Shown here piece by piece: positions 9,712 through 21,875 of a stretch of 64,000 nucleotides of DNA. The stretch spans positions 251,543,582 through 251,607,581 of the forward strand of contig CP136061.1 of assembly GCA_032622095.1 (NCBI GenBank). Direction: 5' to 3'. Under the pieces are notes generated by a model. That model was not told where the DNA came from. It searched no databases and saw nothing but the letters and a program-made list of their open reading frames with translations. The stretch is from Siphonodentalium dalli. Taxonomy: Eukaryota > Mollusca > Scaphopoda > Gadilida > Siphonodentaliidae. How positions within the stretch are numbered: the stretch's first letter is position 1; every line of letters starts with the position of its first letter. Made by a program: the position numbers and the translations under genes.

Positions 9712-11644
9712 GGGTCTAGTCATATTGCACACGCGCGTTCGATTAATCGCCGCGTTTTTTAAGGTACGTGTTAACACAACGCAGATCTATTCGTGACCAA
9801 TTATTACCTTCCTCAAACAACCACGTCCTATTCGTGACCAATCATCATCTGCAATCAATCTCGTCATCTAGATTAGTCGTTACAGAGAATTGCATGGTTC
9901 ACTCGGCCAGCATATACTATCCGGGTACAGTCATTCTCATAACTGAGGGTTAACCCCCCCCCCCCCCCAACACTCCCTATATATATATCATAACTGATGG
10001 GCGACAAAATAATAAATGAAGTACGGAAATGAAATGGCTTGGAACGAAGTTTCCAACGTATAACGTATAGCTGGCATCAGTTGTGATTTTTGTAGAATTC
10101 AATCGAATTATATTACCTGTCAGTCTCGCGCAAAACTGTTTGGAATGTCCATATTCACCACTCCCTAATTGGAACCCGAAATTCCACAATGCGTGAATCT
10201 TTATTCACCACATGCATTGCCTTGCATGGGTTGACATTTTTCGCTTGGGTTATTTTTGAAACCACTTTAAATGCTATTCACCCAATCCCCTTATATATGT
10301 TGCCATTTTCCTATAACTGGTACCAACAATGTCGAACTGTTGGAAATATTAAGATCCTGCAATCCATATGGTCCGAATATTTAGAACTGATAGACAATTC
10401 AGCCGGGAATGTTTTTTTGGACAAATCGAATGAACCCAGAATCTTATTTGGCTCAAAGCACATTTGTGTGCTATTCCTACCAACCACAAGACAATTAATT
10501 TCCGCTTTTTCGACTGCAGATAACTCCGACTGGCCGGCATTTTACAACTGAATCAACTATTACTAATAGAACATTCTTCACATTATAGGTAAAATATCTG
10601 GCCAAGATTTATTGGCGTGTGCCGTTTAGCATGTGCGATCACAGACGATAAGCTGTCAATGATGATCAAATTGAAATCAATCGCTCATGTGAACAGCGTC
10701 CTTGTGACATAATTCGACCTTAAACGACGCGTGTGTGACTGTTGAGGTCGAATTCTGAGTCCCATCACTTATTATCATTTGTACTTATTTGACTCGTGGT
10801 GGTTCATCAATTCTAGTGCCACTCTGTCATTGTTGCCACCGGCTATATAATTGAGCAATCGATGATTGAGGGGGGGGGGTAAAAGGAAAACAATTGTCGT
10901 ACACAGGGTTGAAAATAAAACTCCCTCTCAACCATGGGGCCACCATTCTCCCTACATGCAAAACTAATGTTTCCTCCAACACATTGGGGGGGGGGGGGGG
11001 GTCCCATCCCCTCTTTCCCCATAATTTTTACTGGATATCATATGTTTAAAAGAGTCCTATATAGGAAGACGATGTGTGTCAGACTCAGCTAACAAGAAGT
11101 AAAAGTTTGAAAGTTCTGATCGAACCACTTGAATCGTACACTTTTGACGAGTTTGAGTGATATATAGCAACAATTATGTACATAAAACTCCGGTTGCCTG
11201 CATTGTGATCGTACTATATTGTGTTTTATGCGTTTCATGTTGGAATCAAATGTGCATATTTATTCCCATCTGCATGGAATTGAACCCCCTATTTCTATGA
11301 CAGTCCTATAGTAAATATTTATCCAGCTAATTATAAATTGTTCCCCCAAATCTGCTGCCATTGTGATGGCATGGCTCGTGGTACTCACCGTACCCGAGTG
11401 GACTTAATACCTCAGTTCAATCTAACCGAGGAAATTTAAGTTGATGTGTCAACATATATGTGATCAGCCCCTACCTAAAATACTTTATCACCCACCCACC
11501 CTAGCCCTGTGTATGATTTTTTTTTCGTAAGACCCCTACCCCTATATTGGGGAGGAAAAAAAACTGTACTGGGAGGAAGGAATGCAATGGAACGCATGCG
11601 GATGTAGAGCCGCTCGACCTTAAAAAAACCTTAAAAATAGACCC
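9712..11644 (+). repeat. Direct tandem duplication, copy B
   Basis: About 1.93 kb. It differs from copy A by an extra ~170-bp insertion after CTCGCGCAAAACTG (about 10139-10310), by G- and C-runs (9955-9968, 10869-10879, 10987-11000) and by many substitutions. At the far right end AATAGACCCT mirrors the AGGGTCTATT at the left end of copy A, so the whole 3.6 kb could be one element with short terminal inverted repeats. Confidence 0.85.
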
Positions 11645-11782
11645 TTATATAGGCACACGCAACTCATAACAGACAAATCGCACGGGCGCTTCAAAGTGGG
11701 ACCAGTCTGTGTTGTTTGGGACATATCTATTCACATTACACGGCGACCAGTTCATGTAAATCACGTTGCTGAACGTGGCTAA

Positions 11783-12553
11783 CCCGCTATTGTGTCCAAT
11801 CGCGGCCAGTGCACGGACAGTAACGCCAAGACCCGCCGCACAGTGAAGAAGGGGCATCCCAAGAGGAAGACACCATCGCAGAAAAGAAGAGACGCTGCCA
11901 GACGGGCGAAATGAAAGAAGAAGATGGGGGCGACTGTTGATCGGCCAGTCGCCCCTCCCCGTGTGGTTTAGCCGTCTAGAGTCACAGCCGGCAGGCCGGA
12001 GTTGTCTGAGAGACGCCCAGACGACCCGACCTGCATGGAGACGGACGACATTGTACCAGCTAGCAGGGACTCCGTTGATCTGCCGGAGGTCCCTGCTGTC
12101 GTCACCGAAGCGAGCGGAGACAGGGACGTGGACACCACCCCAGATGTTCCTGCCGCCAGCTTTGAGGTGGAGTTGGACAGCTTGCCACCACGGACACCGG
12201 AATTTCATCTTATCCCGGTGTCCCCCAGCTCTACTACCACCAGCAACAACACCAGTATAGCCACCACCCGTTCTGTGGAAGAGAACGTCGCTGATTTCGA
12301 AAGAATCATGGCATAAATAAGGGCTGACAACTTAGAGTCCCAACGGCGGATGACAGAACGGGAAGAAGCACAAGCCACAGAACGGGAAGAAGCACAAGCC
12401 ATTCGTGACGCAGCAGCGGAGTCTGCGATTCAACAACATCAACAACAACAACAACAAACAGAACTCCAACACAGGAAAAAAAAGAAAGCAAAGAAAAGAA
12501 AAAGAAATAATATGCCTAGATCATTTTCATTCACCTTCACCATCTCATGTTAA
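11783..12553 (+). pseudogene. Broken low-complexity frame, probably a transposon accessory ORF relic
   Basis: A single plus-strand frame of about 257 codons with three in-frame stops (TGA 11912-11914, TAG 11969-11971, TAA 12314-12316). The intact part at 12002-12316 gives 104 codons from an ATG. Visible features in order: a basic segment containing KRKTPSQKRRDAARRA just before the first stop, an acidic Pro/Asp/Thr-rich middle, a Ser/Thr/Asn stretch, a duplicated TEREEAQA unit, a glutamine run and a lysine/arginine-rich tail. The local G+C content is clearly higher than that of the surroundings, which supports a coding past. Basic PSQxRRD motifs occur in accessory proteins of invertebrate mobile elements, but I cannot name the family. 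The overlapping 187-codon minus-strand frame (11645-12208) has no recognisable domain and is less likely to be real. Confidence 0.4.
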
Positions 12554-12854
12554 TATAATACCATTACATGTTCGTATTAAATTTCAAAAGTGGGTTGTAG
12601 GAAAGGGGTGCCGCCCCTTTCAAATCCTCCCGGGTCAAATCCCAAACCCCCCATAGTAGTAGTAGCACGGATTGTGCGTCGTGGTCAAAATACGCTCAAC
12701 AGCACATTTCAGTTGATTGCATTGTGTGGGATCAATTGTGCTCTAAGTCGGTCAGAGCACGCGAATAGTTTTTTTACCAGAATAAATCTCGTCTTCGACT
12801 AGATTGATTCTGGTATAAAAGAACAATTATTGTGCTCTAACCTTTATTTATAGG

Positions 12855-13420
12855 CAGGGTTCGCGCTGCCACTTGCCAAATTTGCCAATGGCAAAAATAA
12901 TTCACATTTCACAAAAAATATTTTCATTTGGCAAAAGTTTTGGCAAGTCACTTTTTAATTCCTCAATAAAGTTGAAAAATATCGGTCAATCAATACCATT
13001 AATTTTAGACAACTGTTACAATATAATTATATTAGTGGTGTTTTAATGGTTTCGGAAAATTTAACACCTCCGTTAAGATTCAGTTAATCTGGTAACATTA
13101 TTATCGATGGGTGGATGGATTACCAGTATTTAGTATTGTGGTGGTGTTTACATAGCTGATCCTCTTGTGATGTTCCCTTCTGTTCGGTGATTGGTTTATT
13201 GTTGTACGATAAACCACAACAGATATGCGAGTATAATTATTAACTAACTGCTTTCCTATCGATATCAAACGTCGTTCAAACCGCGAGTGTCGAAATATAA
13301 AACTCAATCAAGGTTGCAGAAAATGATACTATCAGGGATAAGATTTGGCAAATTCTAATTGGTTTTGGCAAAAAATATTTTCATTTGGCAAAAGTAAATT
13401 TCGGTCCTGCGCGGACCCTG
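12855..13420 (+). mobile_element. hAT-like MITE, copy 1
   Basis: A 566-bp element with ends CAGGGTTCGCG and CGCGGACCCTG. It is flanked by TTTATAGG (12847-12854) and CTTATAAG (13421-13428), which match at 6 of 8 positions. The interior near each end repeats TTTGCCAA/TTGGCAAA motifs. CAGGG ends plus 8-bp target duplications are the hAT pattern. There is no transposase. A second copy in opposite orientation lies at 17057-17570. Confidence 0.65.
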
Positions 13421-14934
13421 CTTATAAGATGGTGGGCCCTTTAAACTAATTAAACTATTTCTGCAGATGCCTTGTTTCCAAGCAACCGTAAGCTCCTCCC
13501 AATAATGAATATGTGTGGAAACCTCAATTGTTTGGGTAATACATTCCCCAAGGCTTGCACGGCCGGTACATTTTCTTGAGAAAAGCTTGTCTATTCGTGC
13601 AGGAGGTGTGTTTATGTGTGGTTTGATAAGCTCTGTGTCGTCTCTGTTGTTGTTGGCATCAAATTTCGCCAAATGTTATTAGAACCGGATATCATCCATA
13701 TATACAACCGCGGCTATGGATAGTAGAAGGCTGCCTCACGTGACCAATGAATTATCCGCTCGTTGTTTTAAATAGAGATGTGTCACAAAAACACGCGGGT
13801 AGAATTACGAATGCGTTTAGCGTACTACATGTATACGTCATCAAATTATGTGCAAGTCATCATAAAAGTATGCGCGCGTTCTAACTGTAGTCATGATATA
13901 TAACATTTTCGGTTTGTACAAAGCACTTCATATAAATATACATACATTCAGTCAATTAGTTTTGTTATGTCATACAGCCATGGCCACTTTTGGACAACAA
14001 ACCTCAATTGGCCAATTGAATAAAAGACTATTGCGTGCGTTGTGCTTGTCACTTATTAATCTGGTAGATATAGTGCAAAGCGAATATCTCACTATGCATG
14101 ATTATCTATGTGTAGTAGAGCTGATTTCCGGGTTGTAGATTTTCAAGAAGACAGAGATCAGAGTCGGGGAATTAGTCATTTTAATGTGTACATGGATCAA
14201 CAGATGTAACAGCAGCAACACTATATATATACATATACAATCCGTCTAGCTTAACAAACGTATATCAGTATCTAAATGGAGACCCCGCCGAACCGCATAG
14301 CATGCAGCCCGACGGGTAAACTTGTCATACAGCAATAACTTCCAAATTCGAATTCTCCCTATCGAAAATTACCGTAGCTTTTTATCCATGTGTATTTGAG
14401 AGTTTCCAAGTTACAAACAATGCTAGAGGCACGATTGAACTCGATTTGCGTGATTAGCGTAACTATATACACAGTATAATTGAATAGGACTGTAATTAAT
14501 GACGCAATAAGTAACCATGCGGATATATTTGACAATGGTATATATTAGTAATAATCGGCCCATTGTACACGGGATTATACTTCGACGTGTATTGGGGGAA
14601 GTCTGGTTTATAGCGGATAAGTTTGTTCAATGAAATAATTGTCCCACTGAAAATACCATACACAAATAGTGAGAAATATCACAATATCATATATGCATTG
14701 CCGTAGCTAAATTCTAATCGTCGTTATTTTTTTTCGAAACGAATTCTTTGGCCCCACATGAACGTTGCGACTACGAATAACTAACTGTAGTCGTAACTGT
14801 GTGTCTGGTTACGAAACGTCTCTATTGGAGCAACATGTCTATTATGCGTGGATTTACCGAATTTACAAGAATCTTGTATACAGTTGAGAGTTAAATCATT
14901 GCTCATTGTCGGATGGTAACGCTGTGAGAGCTTT
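13421..14934. other. No gene or repeat recognised
   Basis: Small frames exist (13355-13672 on -, 13893-14138 on +) but show no domain, and the first overlaps the MITE end. I see no repeat structure. Confidence 0.45.
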
Positions 14935-15255
14935 ACTATCATGCTGCTATGTATTTGATTTTCGTTGCTCTCGCTCCCTGACATTGTGGCTGGAAGATCT
15001 TGAGTATCATGTTGCTAATGTATTTGGCTTTCGTTGCTATATATAGCTCACTGACACGGAGGTCGTCCGCTGTCAGATATCGGAACTTGGATGGCTGACA
15101 TGGTGGAAGTTCGCTGTGAAATAGCATCGCTTGGAGAGCTCACATGGTGGTCGTCGCCTGTGAGATATCGACACTGGGTGGGCTAACATGGTGGTAGTCA
15201 GCTGTGGTAGCGACGCTGGGAGAGCTGGCATGGCGGTAGTCCGTTGTAAGCGCTT
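14935..15255. repeat. Two adjacent degenerate tandem repeats
   Basis: At 14935-15055 a ~65-bp unit containing ATCATGYTGCTA..GTATTTG and TTTCGTTGCT occurs twice. At 15050-15255 a ~45-bp unit built on ACATGGTGGTAGTC and a GAGAGCT-like end occurs four to five times. Small minus-strand frames here only reflect the repeats. Confidence 0.7.
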
Positions 15256-15544
15256 CCGCATCTGAGCAGATTTAGAGGATCATCAGGAAACACAGAGCTA
15301 AATAATTATCCGCTTGAGAGTAAGTGATCGAATTTTGAATGGGATTTAACATGTTGCGCTCGTTTCCGGTATAGTGATCTTGTGAGTCAAAGAACACAGA
15401 CTAACATCATTGATAGGCTATTTCCGATAACGATTTGCTAGACGATAACTCACGCTTTTACGGTAAATTGGTTTGTTTGACGGTAATGTCCCAACGATCA
15501 ATCTCCGTAATCAACTAAAAGAGTCGAGAAGAATCCAATACAAT

Positions 15545-15650
15545 CATACTCTCTTCTGGAGGGTGACTCAAAATGTACCTGCAGGCCGCCGCGTTCATGC
15601 AATGAAACGTTTGCCTATTATTTTCGTCATAGAATACCATTATTATCCAA
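15545..15650 (+). repeat. Interspersed direct repeat, left copy
   Basis: The block containing CGTTTGCCTATTATTTTCGT and ACCATTATTAT recurs at about 16550-16665. The two copies bracket the foldback element at 15788-16263. The 77- and 93-codon frames over these copies share only this segment. Confidence 0.5.
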
Positions 15651-15787
15651 TCGAATCACGAAGTCTTTATCGCCCCTGGTCACGTGCTCTTGATAATGTG
15701 TTATGATGCTGGTGGATGCTGCTGAATTTTCGCGGTGATCAGATAACCTGAACATATCCAAGAAATGCCATTACAATTTACATCATG

Positions 15788-16263
15788 GCTGATGGGGTCA
15801 TTGTCACACGGTATCGATCATATTCGTAGCCAGCTTTTTAAATCGATCACAAATGTAGCCAGCTTTTCTATGGCGATCACATTTTTAGCCAGCTTTTCAT
15901 ATTCAGGCGAGCCTCAATGAACACGATCAGGTTAATGTCATTTTTCTGAGTTGATGGATGAACAACAACTTGAATTTTATTTTCCTATTAGTTCATCTAA
16001 TAACCTGAGGTTTCCGACCAATGTCGTTGGAATGCTCGAATTATATTCCAATATAAGTTGATAAACGAAGTCAGTTTTGGAGCATGACGTCGACATTTTA
16101 GTCACGAACGTGATGACGTCATATTTCGCGCCATATAAAGCATGGAATTACAAAAGCTGGCTACGAATGTGATCGCCGGTGAAAAAAGCTGGCTACATTT
16201 GTGATCGATTTAAAAAGCTGGCTACGAATGTGATCGATGCCTTGTGACAATGACCCAATCAGC
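15788..16263. mobile_element. Foldback element with TAGCCAGCTTTT modules
   Basis: The left end GCTGATGGGGTCATTGTCAC mirrors the right end GTGACAATGACCCAATCAGC. Each arm carries three iterations of a module that pairs AGCCAGCTTTT with a GATCACA-like segment, inverted in the right arm. The centre (about 15920-16120) is unique. There is no coding frame and no clear target duplication. It is a MITE or foldback of about 476 bp. Confidence 0.75.
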
Positions 16264-16549
16264 GCCATTATCGCGAAATATTTTTATTCTTGTTGTAAGT
16301 TGACTATAATCAATATGGCTATTCAAGTCGTTTTGCAAACACCATTGTTTAAAAAAAATGAAAATATATATGTTCTTGAATGTTTCATACAGACTCGGGT
16401 TATATATAGCTCAACACGGCGAAAATGACAACTTTAGAAAAAATAACGGTACTTTTTCGTAACGGCATCAGTTTTCCATACCAGCATCATAGCAATTCAG
16501 CAGGACCACCAACATCACAGCAGACTAGCAGGACCACTTGACCAGGGTG

Positions 16550-16665
16550 GTTATAGTATCTGGATGGTACAAGACTCAGAATATAAATGTAGGTCGCGTT
16601 GACACCGTGCAACGTTTGCCTGGTATTTTCGTCATAGAAAACCATTATTATGGTGCCATAAATAT
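16550..16665 (+). repeat. Interspersed direct repeat, right copy
   Basis: Matches 15545-15650 around CGTTTGCCTGGTATTTTCGT. The two copies could mark a duplication or an older element split by the foldback insertion. Confidence 0.45.
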
Positions 16666-16669
16666 GAAC

Positions 16670-17056
16670 GTCCCAACCACCGATTCCTTTAGTCAGAAGA
16701 CTATGTGTTCTACTATAATTAACGATGAAGCCATCGAATATGAGAGTCCCTTCTTACTGGATTATCCAACATATTTTCATATCCGGAATGAACTCATTAA
16801 AATTATGTGTATAAAATGAATATTTACCAAAGCTAACGATATTAGAAGTAACATTGATGTGGTTCCCCGTGTAACAGTGCTACTGAAATTCACCTTCAAA
16901 TGCCTATATGATTGATTTTTGCGAGATAATTGAATCTACATGTAGTTACAGAAAACTTCGGTAGCATCGCTACAGGTGGAACTACAAATCCATATTTAGT
17001 TTACATATCACGTAGTTAGCTGTGATATAGATGCATTTCGTTTATATGCTGGCACC
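16670..17056. other. No gene or repeat recognised
   Basis: A+T-rich. The end of a 93-codon frame runs to 16819 without a recognisable domain. Confidence 0.4.
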
Positions 17057-17570
17057 CAGGGTCCGCGCTGGACCAAAATTAACTTTTGCCAAATAATGTG
17101 CTAAATGAAAATATTTTTTGCCAAAGAATTTTTTAGAGAATTTGCCAAATGCTATCCCTGATAGTATAATTTTCTGCAACATTGAGTCTTATTTTGTGGT
17201 TTATCGTACAACAATAAACCAATAACCGAACAATAAAATTGTAGAAGGGTTAATTCGTCAGAAGGGCACAGTACAAGAGGATTCGCTATGTAAACACCAC
17301 CACACCAAAGACGGGTAAGCCCTCACCAGTCGATACTAATGCTATAATATTTACTACATCTTAATAAAGGTGTTAACTTTTCATATATAAAGCATGTATA
17401 AAACACCACTAATATAACATTGTAAGAGTTCCTGAAATGAATGGTATTGATTGACCAATATCTTTCAACTGTCTTGATGAATTAAAAAGTGACTTGCCAA
17501 AACTTTTGCCAAATGAAAATATTTTTTGCCCAATGTGAATTATTTTTGCCATTGGCAAATTTGGCAAAAT
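17057..17570 (-). mobile_element. hAT-like MITE, copy 2 (damaged end)
   Basis: Reverse-complement copy of 12855-13420. The end CAGGGTCCGCGCTGG is at 17057, and the TTTGCCAA motifs and the block around TGTAAACACCACCAC are present. The other terminus is degraded: the TTTGCCATTGGCAAATTTGG segment is present near 17545, but the CAGGG end cannot be placed. Confidence 0.65.
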
Positions 17571-17601
17571 AATGTGCAAACTTGTGAGTGTATTATTTAT
17601 T

Positions 17602-17725
17602 AGTTACCCTGCATCTGTTCACGTAGTACGGGTGTTCACATACCGAAGCCAGCCGTATCCCATAGTTACCCTGTATCTGTTCACGTAGTACGGGTTTTCA
17701 CCTACCGAAGTCAGCCGTATCCCAT
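17602..17725. repeat. 62-bp tandem duplication
   Basis: Two copies of a unit starting AGTTACCCTGYATCTGTTCA and containing CACGTAGTACGGG. The second is followed by the palindromic GGCCGAAGGCC at about 17727. Confidence 0.85.
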
Positions 17726-17943
17726 GAGGCCGAAGGCCGAATATATATGGGATATATACGGATGGTTTATGCTAAGCAAAACCCCGTACTAAGTAGATAT
17801 TATAGTTTATAATTCCTGGATAGGAAGAAAATATGAAAATACTAAACATTAGTGGATACAACCCTCCACTTCAGGTTTGTTCTTTCTGGAATTGGGAATT
17901 GGACAGCTCCAGCCAAAACTTGACCAAATTCGTTACTTGCATA

Positions 17944-18430
17944 CAGGCTTGGGGCAATTACTTGTGAATGTAATTAATTACAATTACAATTACTTCACCA
18001 TTTTTCAATTACAATTACAATTCCCATTACATCTAAACAAGCCTTCTACCTCAAAGGTTAACCAATGCTTAAGCAAACAAACAGGAGGTGTCAACAGAAT
18101 TCACCATTGAGACACAGTGGATAAAAACTCAGTGTTGTGACAACATAGTGATAGCCAGTCACCAGTCTAACACTTTGAAATTTGGAAAAAAACATTTGAA
18201 GAAACCATTGGATGAATCATAAAAGAGAACTTTGAGAAGAAACAAGTACCTGTGATTTTGAAGTAATTGAAATTAGACCCTAATTACAATTACAATTACA
18301 TCCTAACCAATTACAATTGCAATTACATGTAATTGAGAATAAACTCAATTACCAATTACGTGCAATTACTTGAAAAATTTTAATTAATTACAATCAATTA
18401 CAATTACAAATTACAATTACCCCATCCCTG
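17944..18430 (+). mobile_element. hAT-like MITE with perfect 8-bp target duplication
   Basis: A 487-bp element. The ends are CAGGCTTGGGG and CCCCATCCCTG. The flanks are identical: CTTGCATA at 17936-17943 and at 18431-18438. Both subterminal regions are dense in AATTAC repeats (orientation ATTACAATTAC). The 8-bp duplication plus CAGG ends place it in the hAT superfamily. The interior has no transposase. Confidence 0.85.
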
Positions 18431-18637
18431 CTTGCATATACACACATAAGTCTGTCACGGAATAGCAATAGCGGCATTATTAATGTTGTTTGATACAACT
18501 GTTCCATTCGCTAAACAACACAATTTTATCCCGGCCCAAATAAACCGGAAAGTGAGTCATAACGACTCAGGTCGCAAGCGCAGAGCTCATTAGGCTTTTA
18601 AGCCTATAATTGTAAAATATAATCTATAAACAACCAT

Positions 18638-18733
18638 ACAGCTGTTGTACATCCCATCGATTTAAGATAATATAGACACACCCCTACAGCTGTTGTACAT
18701 CCCACCGATTTAAGATAATATAGACACACCCCT
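18638..18733. repeat. 48-bp tandem duplication
   Basis: Two near-identical copies of a unit starting ACAGCTGTTGTACATCCCA and ending in CACACCCCT. Confidence 0.9.
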
Positions 18734-18738
18734 ATATA

Positions 18739-19699
18739 ATAACAGTGTATGTCCACCATAAAGATGGCACACATCGCTTCAAACTTTGTTAAACAACTCT
18801 AAAGTGTGTTTGATTAACTTGTTGTTCCCCAAAATGGTTTCTATTCATTTATTGTTCGACCACATTTAGTTACCTCTTCAGGAGATAATAAATCACTTTT
18901 GCTGTCTGTGATGTCATTTATTTCAGTTGTACTGTCATGAGATGTCATTTTGACAATTAGATCGCTACTTTGCGCACACTATACACACTCTCAGTGGCGA
19001 CCATTTCCTTCAGACAAGTGCAACCGATTTCATGTGAACAAATACAATTAAATTGGCGCGGTCGTTTGATATTTGCGGTGAATAACGATCCATTCATGGA
19101 ATAGACGTGTGTTGGAAACCTTATAGGGTGTCTTCAAACACACATTTTGCAAATGTGCGCGTCAATTCGTCGCACTCAGACGGCAACAGTGGGCTATGAT
19201 ATGAACGCCAAACTACTTGTACAATTCGGTATATTTTCATAAATTATTAACCCACTGATAGTTGGCAGTCATTAGCTTTAAACTACCAACAAGAGTCAAT
19301 CATGCAATCACTCGTGGCAATTCATGGCAATAATAAGCAATATAAAATCGAAGGTATATATTGCATGTATGTAATTCATAAATTGATCACTCACATATGT
19401 ATACGATAGATAACCATTTGACAATTTGTGAAGACATGCATGAATATTTATCAGGAAATTTGGTCAGCGCCGCTGATTTACCAACATGATCACACAGCTG
19501 ACTCAGCGGCGTTAGAATAACCTTAGGGTGCGTTTACATGTTGGCAAATTTGTCGTAGAGGAGTGGAGTGAGTGTGCTGCTAGGATATATGAATGCCAAA
19601 CTACTCATATACGGTGAACATATACGGTGAACATATATACGGTGAACATAACCAACACTTTACCATACATGCGCAATGAGAGATATGCAATGCATTAAT
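18739..19699. other. No gene; a possible lone transposon end
   Basis: At about 19527 the motif AGGGTGCGTTTACATG resembles the ends seen at 57562 and 60664 (AGGGTGCATTTACATTGC). At 19610-19650 ATACGGTGAACAT is repeated three times. I see nothing else. Confidence 0.4.
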
Positions 19700-20096
19700 T
19701 TAACCCTTTACCCAACAGAAGGGCCCTGTGCCAATGCATTCTCTTATATATGCGAGTCGACCATATGTCGCCTCGCATATATAAGAGAATGCATTGGCTT
19801 AACACATTAAAAATTATAAAATTGTTAAAGAATGTAAGACAAAATGGTAAAAAGTGTTAAAATGTTTTTTTTAGGCCAATGCATTCTCTTATATATGCGA
19901 GGCGACCTATGGTCGACTCGCATATATAAGAGAATGCATTGGCACAGGGCATAACTGTAACTATCACAATGTGGTCAAAGAGCCGGTTCCAATGATATCC
20001 ATATTTGTATGGTTCTATTGAGACAGACCGAAGATATTTTAGGCTGTTGCAGCTTTATTTGGCCGGTTTTGGCCGGTTTGTTGGGTAAAGGGTTAA
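19700..20096 (-). mobile_element. TTAA-flanked piggyBac-like MITE, copy 2
   Basis: A 389-bp element (19704-20092) between TTAA repeats with the CCCTTTACCCAACA terminal inverted repeat, inverted relative to copy 1. It carries the two-hairpin cassette at 19724-19949. Its right-hand TTAA is also the start of the 68-bp satellite array. Confidence 0.8.
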
Positions 20097-20430
20097 CCTT
20101 TTCTATGCTAAAGCCTCATTGACGAGTAGTTATCCCATAGGAAATGTTCAGATAATAAGTTTAACCCTTTCTATTCTAAAGCATCATTGATGAGTAGTTA
20201 TCCCATAGGACATGTTCAGATAATAAGTTTAACCCTTTCTATACCAAAGCATCACTGATGAGTAGTTATCCCATAGGACATGTTCAGATAATAAGTTTAA
20301 CCCTTTCTATACTAAAGCATCATTGATGAGTAGTTATCCCATTGGAATGTTCAGATAATAAGTTTAACCCTTTCTATACCCAAGCATCATTGATGAGTAG
20401 TTATACCATAGGACATATATTCAGTATAAT
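20093..20430 (+). repeat. 68-bp satellite, short array (5 copies)
   Basis: Units start TTAACCCTTTCTATACTAAA and contain GTAGTTATCCCATAGGA and TTCAGATAATAAG. The period is 68 bp (20161 to 20229). The same satellite is amplified to about 31 copies at 54697-57116 in the opposite orientation. Confidence 0.9.
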
Positions 20431-20640
20431 AAGTTCAACAATTTTGAACTATTATCTAAACTATTCCCTCAATAAATAGGGTTCATTCTGCACTTTTATT
20501 TATCTGTCGTCTGCTTTTACCACATTAACATTCCTCCAAATGCATAATAGACCATTCCGATGCACACGTGTTAACTGACTGGGAGAATCCATTTAGTATA
20601 GAACGGGGTAAGTTGCAGAGTATCTAACAAGAATCAACCA
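20430..20640 (+). mobile_element. Flank of the 68-bp satellite: body of its parent element
   Basis: About 200 bp that match, reverse-complemented, 54515-54710. Shared blocks are TGTCGTCTGCTTTTACCAC (with changes), AATAATAGACCATTCC-like sequence and a terminal TTTAGTATAGAA. The same satellite-plus-flank arrangement at both loci shows that array and flank belong to one element. A fragment also lies at about 46835-46910. Confidence 0.6.
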
Positions 20641-21477
20641 TGCAACAACTCGTGGCATTCCATCCATATAATTAGACAGAAAGGGCCAGGTTTTACTACT
20701 GACGGGCGAGTCTCTTGTCAACCAATCCGCGCCACCGTAACAGAAATTTAATTTTTTTTTATTTGATCCCTGTCAGACCTGTCTTTACTAAAGCAGAAAG
20801 GGTCAGCTTATTACGTTTTCAACTTATCGATGAACAAAGATAAGGACCAGTCTATCGCACGAAATTCGACAACAATTAACTCTCTAAATTACTAGTTCAT
20901 GGAAGTAAAAGTTAATTTTAATGAATGATTTTCGTCTTAAGGTTGTTGACATAACTGCTTAGTGAATGAAAAATTGCTTTGGGTTACACTGGTGTAAATG
21001 TTTTCCATAGGCATCAGTGCTAACGTTTTAGCGTATATTGTTGGCAATATAAATGTTGGGTCCAAATTTTTCTTTAAATCTGAAAAATTGACATTTTGGG
21101 AAACTTTTTACACAAAAAAGTCATGTCTGTCTAGCAGGGAATACGCCTTTAAATCTTGTGTTTTCGTAACTAGTGTCAGAACCGCATAAAAAAATACTGT
21201 CATATTTTAGACCACACCAAAAACAAATCAAACTTCACTAGAAAGGGTTAATTCCTGTGCCAATTGTTATTTTATCTATGGGAAATCATAGGCAAGAGGT
21301 GATTTTTTTAAGTGAAAAGCACACAAGGCTATTAACCAATCAGGGCCCAGTGTCTATTTTAATCTCTCCTATATATATATTCCTCCCGCATCCGCTAGAT
21401 GTCACTCCGAACACTATTTACACCAGTGTAACCTTTGCGCGCACTCACTGTCTCTTGTTGAATAGACTGGTTCCTGT
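20641..21477. other. No gene recognised
   Basis: Two open frames (20998-21189 and 21257-21598, both +) have no recognisable domain. The second runs into the hairpin cassette and is therefore unlikely to be real. Confidence 0.4.
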
Positions 21478-21875
21478 CGGAAGTCGGGATTTTTTACCCT
21501 GTACCAATGCATTCTCTTATATATGCGAGTCGACCATAGGTCGCCTCGCATATATAAGAGAATGCATTGGCCGAACAATTTTTTATCATTTTTTTTAAAT
21601 AAATGTTTCTTACAATTTTTAGGACATAAAATAAAAAACATCCATTACCCTGCAGGGAGCCCCACACATATATAGAAGCATATAGAAGAGTGTCGTCTGC
21701 TCATGTTTGTCTGGGGCTCTGTATGGGTTAAATTATAAAATTGTTAAAGAATACAAGGAAAAATTTATTAAAATTGTAAAAAATTGTTAGGCCAATGCAT
21801 TCTCTTATATATGCGAGGCGACCTATGGTCGACTCGCATATATAAGAGAATGCATTGGCACAGGGTAAAAAAAGC
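21478..21875. mobile_element. TGTGACCC-family MITE, copy 1 (outer ends lost)
   Basis: Holds the two-hairpin cassette (21497-21865) with a long spacer that includes CTGTATGGGT and CATAAAATAAAAAACATCC. The same spacer is found at 53849-54282 and 63642-64000. The left flank keeps AAGTCGGGATTTTTTACC, but the outer TGTGACCCGCC ends seen in copy 2 are missing. Confidence 0.7.

Noticed and set aside
11645-12208. 187-codon minus-strand frame
   Set aside because: It overlaps a plus-strand frame with more protein-like composition and has no recognisable domain. G+C-rich sequence lengthens antisense frames.
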